From positions 1 through 5,819 of the forward strand of contig JAAWGY010000169.1 of the NCBI GenBank assembly GCA_022795575.1: a stretch of DNA of 5,819 nt, written 5' to 3'. This document shows, in pieces, positions 1 through 3,791 of the stretch. The notes below the pieces were generated by a model. The model did no database searches. It was not told where the DNA came from and saw only the letters and a list, made by a program, of their open reading frames with translations. Made by a program: the position numbers and the translations under genes. The stretch is from Angelakisella sp. (GTDB lineage Bacteria > Bacillota > Clostridia > Oscillospirales > Ruminococcaceae). Positions within the stretch are counted from its first letter, which is position 1, and the number at the start of each line of letters is the position of its first letter.

Positions 1-128
1 CTTGCAATACACCAAGTATTGCTGCGGTTTTTTGCCTTGCAGGGCGGGAAAATCCCTTGTCCTGCCTGCATCATCCGGTTATGAATACAGGTTCTTACAT
101 ACAGCACACTGCCCTCCGCTAAGGTCAT
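1..128 (-). CDS. Unidentified protein, N-terminal 42 codons only (runs off the left edge)
   Basis: An open frame begins with ATG at 128-126 and stays open to the window edge. It encodes 42 residues starting MTLAEGSVLYVRTCIHN. A strong AAGGAGG ribosome binding site lies about 6 bases upstream, inside the 19-base gap after the YciI-like gene, so the two are probably co-transcribed. The visible part contains three cysteines and no hydrophobic segment or motif that I recognise. The start is supported by the ribosome binding site and the operon spacing rather than by homology. The sequence becomes rather irregular after residue 20, so a frameshifted or degraded gene is possible. I do not assign a function. 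Confidence 0.5.
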   Translation of the reverse strand, partial: MTLAEGSVLYVRTCIHNRMMQAGQGIFPPCKAKNRSNTWCIA

Positions 129-147
129 GGTTTTCCTCCTTCTTTTT

Positions 148-447
148 TTACAGCAGATAGTTGTTCTCCTGGTTGGCCGGCTGGAGCATCTTCAGCTGGT
201 AGGTGGCAAAGCCCTCCACCACCAGGGGCTCCGCCCGGCAGAGCTCCTCGGCCTCCTCGTAGCTGGCGGCCCGGAGGATGTACATCCCGGCCATCCCGGG
301 GTACTTCTGGAAGGCGCCCCCCAGGGCCAGGCGCCCCTCCTCGTCCAGCCTCTTCAGGTTGTCCACGTGCCGCTCAATCGCCGCCCTGGTGAGCCGGTTG
401 TAGCTTTTGGTTTTTTGGATAAACATCACATACAGCAAATTTTCCAC
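148..447 (-). CDS. YciI-like (YCII-related domain) protein
   Basis: This encodes a 99-residue protein of the size and shape of the small YciI family, a ferredoxin-like fold in the dimeric alpha-beta barrel group. The seen pattern fits the family: a first strand (LLYVMFI, residues 4-10), a helix with His27 (RAAIERHVDNLKRLDEEG, 21-38), then a glycine-rich LALGGAF strand (40-46). After these come GMYILRA (54-60), a YEEAEEL helix (63-69) and an AEPLVVEG segment (72-79), the last resembling the family's DP-containing segment but with Glu-Pro. I chose the GTG at 447 because AGGGAG lies about 8 bases upstream. A TTG at 465 in the same frame would add six residues but would place the ribosome binding site inside the gene. 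The biochemical role of most YciI proteins is unknown. This one is the first gene of a minus-strand pair and divergent from cotJ. Confidence 0.75.
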   Translation of the reverse strand: MENLLYVMFIQKTKSYNRLTRAAIERHVDNLKRLDEEGRLALGGAFQKYPGMAGMYILRAASYEEAEELCRAEPLVVEGFATYQLKMLQPANQENNYLL

Positions 448-544
448 CTGTCCGTCTCCCTTCAAAATTCCGTTTTTGCCTTCGATCTGGCAGGCGGGCC
501 CGCCGCCTGTATTGGTACCGGTGTGGCACCCGGGCCCCTGCTGT

Positions 545-553
545 CATAGGATA
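545..553 (+). promoter_or_regulatory. Possible sporulation (SigE/SigK-type) -10 element of the cotJ operon
   Basis: CATAGGATA matches the SigK -10 form CATANNNTA exactly and resembles the SigE -10 (CATACANT) less closely. It lies about 90 bases upstream of cotJA. The -35 region is unconvincing: an AC at 528-529 is one or two bases too close for a textbook SigK promoter. In Bacillus subtilis the cotJ operon is driven by SigE in the mother cell, which makes a sporulation promoter here expected. This exact site is a guess from a short motif. Confidence 0.35.
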
Positions 554-565
554 GCCCAGGGCTGT

Positions 566-618
566 GGGGATGCCCAAGGGCACCCCGGAAAAGGCCCCGC
601 GGCGCAGCCCCTTGGGGC
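566..618 (+). other. Two GC-rich hairpins in the cotJ leader
   Basis: Between the putative promoter and the cotJA ribosome binding site there are two inverted repeats. The first pairs 566-575 with 578-586, nine base pairs with one bulged A. The second is GCCCC-TT-GGGGC at 607-618, ending only 6 bases before the AAAGGAG site. Their loops, CAAG and TT, are very short. They could stabilise the transcript or limit access to the ribosome binding site. No T tract follows, so they are not terminators for this strand. Confidence 0.45.
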
Positions 619-639
619 ACGCCAGAAAGGAGCAACCCA

Positions 640-900
640 ATGTCAGAGAGAATGAACTACCGGCAGCAGCCTGTCCGCCGGATGCCCCACCCGCCCAAGC
701 CGCAGAACCCTGTCCGCTCCGCCACCGTGGAGCTGGCCAAGGCCGTGCTGGACAGCGAGGGGGCCTTTGACCAGTTTGCGGTGGGGATGACCTACACGCC
801 GTGGCAGCGCTGGGGCGAGACCTACAGCGCCGAGAAGGGGCTGGACCGGGGGACCCTCTTCCCGGTGCTGGATATGCCCTTTGCAGGAAGAAGGTGCTAA
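640..900 (+). CDS. cotJA: Spore coat-associated protein CotJA
   Basis: This 86-residue protein matches CotJA, a small protein of the inner spore coat region made in the mother cell during sporulation. The basic, proline-rich N-terminus (residues 1-25) is variable in the family. The diagnostic part is the C-terminal block at about 52-81, with YTPWQRWGE, GLDRGTLFP and VLDMPF, which I recognise as the CotJA signature. The ATG at 640 is supported by AGAAAGGAG seven bases upstream. The gene is followed after 4 bases by cotJB. In Bacillus subtilis, CotJA and CotJC interact and depend on each other for assembly into the coat (family knowledge). The C-terminal Cys86 and the N-terminal PVRRMPHPPKPQ stretch are local features whose role I cannot judge. 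Confidence 0.92.
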   Translation: MSERMNYRQQPVRRMPHPPKPQNPVRSATVELAKAVLDSEGAFDQFAVGMTYTPWQRWGETYSAEKGLDRGTLFPVLDMPFAGRRC

Positions 901-904
901 AACC

Positions 905-1159
905 ATGTGCAGCGAAGAGATGAAGCTTTGGAACGACCTGCGCACCGCCAGCTTCGCCCTTGTGGAGCTCCAGCTCTATCTGGATACCCATGGCTGCGAA
1001 CCGGCGGCCATGGCCCTGTACCATCAATACCGCACCAAGCGCCAAAACGCGATGGAGGCGCTGAACCTCCAGTACGGGCCGGTGACGCCCTACGATGTCA
1101 CCAACCCGTCGAAATGGACCTGGACCGACTGTCCTTGGCCCTGGGAAGGGGAGGTATGA
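905..1159 (+). CDS. cotJB: Spore coat protein CotJB
   Basis: This 84-residue protein matches CotJB. The seen hallmarks are the helix containing LYLDTH (24-29), the AMALYHQYR helix (35-43), then LQYGPVTPYDV (55-65) and the tryptophan-rich tail PWPWEGEV (77-84). The start is the ATG at 905, with AAGG at 891-894 as ribosome binding site. A TTG further upstream in the same frame would overlap the end of cotJA and has no such site. The gene lies 4 bases after cotJA and 3 bases before cotJC, so the three are almost certainly one transcript. CotJB is a structural component whose exact function is not established. Its constant company with CotJA and CotJC suggests that it helps assemble the CotJC layer. 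Confidence 0.92.
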   Translation: MCSEEMKLWNDLRTASFALVELQLYLDTHGCEPAAMALYHQYRTKRQNAMEALNLQYGPVTPYDVTNPSKWTWTDCPWPWEGEV

Positions 1160-1162
1160 TCT

Positions 1163-1759
1163 ATGTGGACTTATGAGAGAAGGCTGGAGTACCCGGTCAA
1201 GATCTGCAAGCCGGACCCCAACGCGGCCCAGGTCATCATCAGCCAGCTGGGGGGCCCTAACGGGGAGCTGGGGGCCTCCCTGCGGTACCTCAACCAGCGG
1301 TACACCATGACCGACCGCAGCGTGGCCGGCTGTCTTACCGACATCGGCACCGAGGAGCTGGCCCATATGGAGATCATTGGGGCCATCCTCCACCAGCTGA
1401 CCCGGAACCTGACCATGGACCAGATCGAGAAATCCCCCTTTGCCGCCTACTTTGTGGACCACACCACCGGCGTGTGGCCCTCCGCGGCGTCGGGAATGCC
1501 CTTTTCCGCCGCCACCTTCCAGTGCACAGGGGACCCCATCGCCGACCTCACCGAGGACATGGCGGCGGAGCAGAAGGCCCGCATCACCTACGACAACATC
1601 CTGCGGCTGGTGGACGACCCGGAGGTCCGGGATCCCATCAAATTCCTGCGGGAGCGGGAGATCGTCCACTTCCAGCGCTTTGGCGAGTGCCTGCGCCGGG
1701 TGACGGCCTGCCTGGACAGCAAGAACTTTTACGCCTTTAACCCCTCCTTCGACAAGTAG
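1163..1759 (+). CDS. cotJC: Spore coat protein CotJC, manganese catalase family
   Basis: This 198-residue protein is CotJC, a coat protein with the four-helix ferritin-like fold of dimanganese catalases. All five expected metal ligands are visible: Glu35 (in GPNGELGAS), Glu65 and His68 (EELAH), Glu136 (AEQKARITY) and Glu166/His169 (EREIVH), with His169 as the ligand of the last motif. The active site therefore looks intact, and the protein may break down hydrogen peroxide at the spore surface. That activity is inferred; some CotJC proteins are treated as mainly structural. The ATG at 1163 has GGGGAGG about 8 bases upstream. An overlapping ATG at 1156 opens only a six-codon frame. The length is normal for CotJC. 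The gene converges with a T-box leader on the other strand. Confidence 0.95.
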   Translation: MWTYERRLEYPVKICKPDPNAAQVIISQLGGPNGELGASLRYLNQRYTMTDRSVAGCLTDIGTEELAHMEIIGAILHQLTRNLTMDQIEKSPFAAYFVDHTTGVWPSAASGMPFSAATFQCTGDPIADLTEDMAAEQKARITYDNILRLVDDPEVRDPIKFLREREIVHFQRFGECLRRVTACLDSKNFYAFNPSFDK

Positions 1760-1795
1760 CCGCACCGGCGGCCCCCTGTCCCCCCGAAAGAGCAT

Positions 1796-1836
1796 CCCCC
1801 GGCGGGTACCGGGCAGCGGCCCGCCCCGTCCGGGGG
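1796..1836. other. Strong nested hairpin just after cotJC
   Basis: Arms 1796-1806 and 1825-1836 pair over 11 bases with a single bulged T at 1829. Inside them 1810-1814 pairs with 1819-1823. A perfect 10-bp palindrome, GCCGCGCGGC, follows at 1838-1847. The stem could protect the 3' end of the cotJ mRNA, or form in any read-through RNA coming from the T-box on the other strand. There is no adjoining T tract on the plus strand. No gene is visible in 1760-1850 on either strand. Confidence 0.5.
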
Positions 1837-1850
1837 AGCCGCGCGGCAGC

Positions 1851-1897
1851 AAAAAAACCTTCGCCCCTAATCCTTTAGGGACGAAGGTTGCTTTTTT
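1851..1897. terminator. Intrinsic terminator of the T-box leader, probably also used by cotJC
   Basis: A stem forms between 1856-1863 and 1882-1889, continuing as 1865-1870 with 1875-1880 across one C/A mismatch, with loop TCCT. On the minus strand it is followed directly by a seven-U tract (A run 1851-1857), the standard T-box terminator. On the plus strand it is followed by GC and six T (1892-1897), so transcripts leaving cotJC should also stop here. In the minus-strand RNA the 5' half of the stem is shared with the alternative antiterminator, as in known T-box leaders. Confidence 0.88.
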
Positions 1898-2110
1898 ACC
1901 CTCCGCGGTACCACCCAACTTGCGCCGGCCGGGCCGGACGCCGCTTTGCAGGCGGTAACGGGCCTGTTCCGCCGGGCCTTCTGTCGGTCCGGAGCTCCGG
2001 GGCGGCATCCTGTCTGCCGTGGGCGCGGAAGGCTTTCAGCCGGGGCCTTCCTCTCTAAGGGCGCGGGCAGGAGGTTATTCCCATCGTCGCTTGTTTGCAT
2101 TGTTCTGGCA
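1851..2110 (-). promoter_or_regulatory. T-box leader riboswitch, tentatively alanine-specific, with no target gene downstream
   Basis: T-box leaders bind a matching uncharged tRNA and then let RNA polymerase read past a terminator. The conserved T-box core (TGGTACCGCG on the minus strand) is at 1913-1904, followed by the terminator stem. Stem I is recognisable: AGC/GCU base pairs, a kink-turn-like GACGAU/GGA loop, a GGG/CCC helix, then CUGCC/GGCAG, an AGAGAG stretch and a distal GGAAGGC/GCCUUCC hairpin. A middle hairpin carries the typical CCGUUA sequence. By position the likely specifier codon is GCC (2006-2004), followed by a purine, meaning tRNA-Ala. The UGGU core implies discriminator base A73, which fits tRNA-Ala and excludes tRNAs with G73 or U73. 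The T-box identity is firm and the specificity is tentative. What follows on this strand is the antisense of cotJC, not a synthetase or amino-acid gene. Confidence 0.9.
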
Positions 2111-2665
2111 GGTCATATTATACTCTGCCGGGCGGCTGGTTGTCAAGCCTCGCATGGGCCGGGCGGGCCCGGGAAGCTGCTCCCTGCCGGGCCCCAGGGC
2201 GCCCAGGCAGAGCACCGGCACCCCTCGCCGCCGGGCATAGGCCACCAGCTGCCCGGTGTGTCCCCCAGGCGCCCCGGCAGAAAACCGGCAGACACACAAT
2301 CCGCACCGGTCCACCATCCACCGCCCCTGCCGCTGGATGCACCCCGGGTAGTACCCCCGGGCCAGAAAGAAACGGCTGTCCGCCTGGGCAAAGATCTCCC
2401 GGTAGGCGGCGGCGTCCGCCGCGCTCCAGCCCCAGGTCTGGCCCTCGCAGGGCAGCACCAGAGCCAGGCGGATGCCGGGGCGGCTCCGCCTGGCCCGCAG
2501 CACCCCCCGGGCGGCCAGCGTCTCAAACCCCGGCGCGCCCCCGGTGAGGAACCAGGCCGGCCCGTATCCGGCCAGCCGGAGCGCCAGCCGCTCCAGCTCC
2601 TCCTCCAGCAGGGGGGCCTCCGCCGGGGAGAGCTTCCGCTGGCCGAAAAAGCAGATGTTCCCCAT
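2075..2665 (-). CDS. SLOG-family (DUF1273/YspA-like) protein
   Basis: This 196-residue protein fits the DUF1273 branch of the SLOG superfamily, Rossmann-like proteins thought to bind nucleotides or related ligands. Visible landmarks are the first strand ICFFGQRKL (4-12), the glycine loop FLTGGAPGFETLAA (39-52), LALVLPCEGQTW (67-78), YREIFAQAD (88-96), the GRWMVDR motif (114-120) and GGHTGQLVAYARRRGVPV (134-151). Two signature positions differ from what I expect: GQR replaces GHR near the start, and Glu48 replaces the usual Asp in the GGAxGFD loop. The start at 2665 follows GGAGGGA by about 5 bases; an upstream ATG at 2704 lacks a site. The domain ends near residue 155. The last 40 or so residues look like filler, because they overlap the T-box promoter and the first part of its leader. 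The role in this organism is unknown. Confidence 0.8.
   Translation of the reverse strand: MGNICFFGQRKLSPAEAPLLEEELERLALRLAGYGPAWFLTGGAPGFETLAARGVLRARRSRPGIRLALVLPCEGQTWGWSAADAAAYREIFAQADSRFFLARGYYPGCIQRQGRWMVDRCGLCVCRFSAGAPGGHTGQLVAYARRRGVPVLCLGALGPGREQLPGPARPMRGLTTSRPAEYNMTCQNNANKRRWE
2117..2146 (-). promoter_or_regulatory. SigA-type promoter of the T-box leader
   Basis: On the minus strand TTGACA (2146-2141) and TATAAT (2122-2117) are both perfect consensus hexamers separated by 18 bases. Transcription should start near 2110, just ahead of Stem I of the T-box. The promoter lies inside the last codons of the SLOG-family gene, so the leader has its own transcription and need not depend on that gene. 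Confidence 0.88.
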
Positions 2666-2699
2666 TTCTATCCCTCCGTTTTCTTGTCTTTTCCCCGAT

Positions 2700-2728
2700 A
2701 GCATACCATATAATTTACTAAAAGTAAA
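2700..2728 (-). promoter_or_regulatory. Possible promoter of the SLOG-family gene
   Basis: On the minus strand TTTACT (2728-2723) and TATGCT (2705-2700) are separated by 17 bases, each matching consensus at four of six positions. The start point would be near 2693, giving a short leader before the ribosome binding site at 2677-2671. The -35 hexamer is one arm of the palindrome at 2713-2729. Confidence 0.4.
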
Positions 2729-2729
2729 T
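2713..2729. promoter_or_regulatory. 17-bp palindrome, candidate operator between the divergent SLOG and XRE genes
   Basis: ATTTACT-AAA-AGTAAAT is a perfect inverted repeat with 7-bp arms and a 3-bp centre. It sits in the AT-rich spacer between the divergent genes and covers the putative -35 of the SLOG-family gene. Small Cro/C1 proteins usually bind such sites near their own gene, so the neighbouring regulator is the obvious candidate to bind it. This is inference from position and symmetry. In AT-rich DNA a palindrome of this length can also arise by chance. Confidence 0.45.
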
Positions 2730-2815
2730 AATCATATCTTTTAAGTCAATTATATTTTCGTCTCAATGCTGTTAGCATAATAGGTGCAGACAGGCCGGGG
2801 GGAGGAGGGCGCTTG

Positions 2816-3046
2816 ATGGAGACCGAATACCCGGAGCGGTACCGGATCCTGGGACTAAAAATCGCCTACTACCGCAAAAAGGCGGGGTACACCCAGGAGA
2901 GCTTTGCCGAAAGGATCGGGAAAAGCCACAATTTCATCGCCCAGGTGGAGGGCACCGGGACCATCAAGGGGGTTTCGCTGGAAACGCTTTTTAAGATCGC
3001 GGAGACCTTAAACATCCCTCCCAGCAAGCTTCTGGAGGATGATTAG
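2816..3046 (+). CDS. Small Cro/C1 (XRE) family transcriptional regulator
   Basis: This 76-residue protein consists almost entirely of one HTH_3/XRE DNA-binding domain (about 12-70). The pattern is clear: LGLKIAYYRKKAGYTQ leading into helix 2 (26-35, TQESFAERIG) and recognition helix 3 (37-45, SHNFIAQVE), then VSLETLFKIAETLNIPPSKLL closing the domain. There is no ligand-binding, peptidase or membrane part. The ATG at 2816 is preceded about 6 bases away by a GGAGGAGGG site; a TTG three bases earlier is the only close alternative. A CATAAT at 2776-2781 may be its -10 box, but I see no good -35. It is divergent from the SLOG-family gene and ends before a strong terminator, so it is probably monocistronic. 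Its targets are unknown, and the spacer palindrome is the nearest candidate. Confidence 0.88.
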   Translation: METEYPERYRILGLKIAYYRKKAGYTQESFAERIGKSHNFIAQVEGTGTIKGVSLETLFKIAETLNIPPSKLLEDD

Positions 3047-3119
3047 GCCGGTGGCCTTTGGGGGGCGGGCGCCTGCTGTTTTGATTGCAGGGCAGGCAGC
3101 TTTGACGGCTGGGTGGCAG

Positions 3120-3150
3120 AAAAAAAGGGGGGACAGCCCCCCCTTTTTTT
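3120..3150. terminator. Bidirectional intrinsic terminator after the XRE gene
   Basis: Seven A and six G (3120-3132) pair with seven C and seven T (3137-3150) around a short ACAG loop. The stem is followed by its own T tract in either direction, so it can end transcription from both strands. It separates the XRE gene from the BlaI operon. Confidence 0.9.
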
Positions 3151-3284
3151 GCGTTTCCCCCTTCGCCGGACAAGCCCTTCCTTTGGGACTATGACGGTAG
3201 GCAGGGACCGTTGTGGCGGATACGCGCGGCGTTTTTGCGATGGGAAGAGAAACAGGTGCATACAAAAACAATCCGCCGCCGGGG
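3151..3284. other. Intergenic stretch with no recognisable gene
   Basis: Between the terminator and the BlaI promoter I see no reading frame with a ribosome binding site or a recognisable product. The open frames on the minus strand here run through the G/C and A/T homopolymers of the terminator stem and look like chance frames. I see no RNA gene or repeat in it. Confidence 0.5.
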
Positions 3285-3313
3285 TTGACAAATTATTTTA
3301 CATAATGTAGAAT
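3285..3313 (+). promoter_or_regulatory. SigA-type promoter of the BlaI/M56-M23 operon
   Basis: TTGACA (3285-3290) and TAGAAT (3308-3313) are separated by 17 bases, a perfect -35 and a five-of-six -10. Transcription should start near 3320, about 40 bases before the repressor gene. The -10 lies inside the first dyad operator, so a bound repressor would block RNA polymerase directly. Confidence 0.85.
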
Positions 3314-3315
3314 AA
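3293..3315. promoter_or_regulatory. Dyad operator 1, over the -10 box
   Basis: The two 11-base arms (3293-3303 and 3305-3315) around a central A at 3304 are inverted repeats with a single mismatch; the right arm is ATGTAGAATAA. The TACA/TGTA core is typical of BlaI/MecI operators. It overlaps the -10 hexamer of the promoter upstream of the BlaI-type gene, which points to autorepression. Confidence 0.78.
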
Positions 3316-3325
3316 GCCTCACGGG

Positions 3326-3348
3326 TTATTCTATCTCATGTAGAACAG
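3326..3348. promoter_or_regulatory. Dyad operator 2, in the leader
   Basis: The left arm begins TTATTCTA and the right arm begins ATGTAGAA, around a central C at 3337. These are the same half-site sequences as operator 1, with more mismatches. The centre is 33 bp from that of operator 1, about three helical turns, so two repressor dimers would lie on the same face of the DNA. Its right end reaches the start of the AGGAGGG ribosome binding site region. Confidence 0.68.
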
Positions 3349-3361
3349 GAGGGCGTCAGCC

Positions 3362-3736
3362 ATGCGGATATCCGAATCCGAGGCAAAGATTATGGGCCTG
3401 ATATGGGAAAAAGGGGGGCCTGTTACCACTGACTGGCTTGCCCAACGGCTGGCCGGGACCGAGTGGAAGGCCACCACCGTTCTCACCTTCCTTTCCCGGC
3501 TGGAGAAAAAGGGGTTTCTCACCATCACCCGCCAGGGCCGGCAGAACTTTTACCAGGCGGCCATCAGCCGGGAGGCGTACCAGCGGGAGGAGACCGAAAG
3601 CTTTGTCCGCCAGATCCACGGGGGTTCCTACCGCAGCCTTTTTGCGGCGCTCTGCCCCCCCGGCGGGCTTTCGGCCGTGGAGGCGGAGGAGCTCCGCCGC
3701 TGGTTTGAGGGCGGCGCGCCGGGAGATGCCGAATAG
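3362..3736 (+). CDS. BlaI/MecI/CopY-family transcriptional repressor
   Basis: This 124-residue protein has the BlaI/MecI layout: an N-terminal winged helix (about 3-66) and a C-terminal dimerisation part (about 70-118). Recognisable stretches are ISESEAKIMGLIWEKG, then WKATTVLTFLSRLEKKGFL as recognition region, the GRQNFYQAAISREAY wing and linker, and LSAVEAEELRRWF at the end. The ATG at 3362 follows AGGAGGG by about 8 bases. Family members repress a target gene plus their own operon, and are inactivated when an M56 protease triggers their cleavage; such a protease is encoded immediately downstream. The Asn-Phe cleaved in the classical repressors appears here, by my alignment, as Ala96-Leu97 in SLFAALC. 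It probably binds the two dyads in its own promoter. The inducer is unknown, and nothing here indicates beta-lactam resistance. Confidence 0.92.
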   Translation: MRISESEAKIMGLIWEKGGPVTTDWLAQRLAGTEWKATTVLTFLSRLEKKGFLTITRQGRQNFYQAAISREAYQREETESFVRQIHGGSYRSLFAALCPPGGLSAVEAEELRRWFEGGAPGDAE

Positions 3737-3791
3737 GCTTTAAGACAGCGAGGCTTCTTCGCGGCCTCTTCCCCAAAGGAGGTAACAAATC

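Noticed and set aside
148..447. The YciI-like gene as the regulated target of the T-box
   Set aside because: It lies 1.4 kb beyond the T-box terminator, across three genes on the opposite strand, and YciI-like genes are not known T-box targets. It more likely has a promoter of its own.
493..504. Perfect palindrome GGCGGGCCCGCC as an operator
   Set aside because: It is made only of G and C in a GC-rich spacer and lies between two divergent genes without an obvious regulator, so chance is a sufficient explanation.
374..2008. A 544-codon open frame on the minus strand antisense to cotJA, cotJB and cotJC
   Set aside because: Its composition is a Gly/Arg/Pro/Val-rich shadow of the opposite strand, it begins inside T-box Stem I at the putative specifier region, it has no ribosome binding site, and it lies opposite three certain genes. 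Long antisense frames are common in GC-rich DNA.
1946..2701. A 251-codon plus-strand frame opposite the SLOG-family gene
   Set aside because: It has no recognisable motif and is Pro/Gly/Arg-rich, while the minus strand encodes a recognisable fold with a good ribosome binding site.
3008..3291. Overlapping minus-strand frames of 60 to 87 codons downstream of the XRE gene
   Set aside because: They run through the homopolymer stem of the terminator and lack ribosome binding sites.
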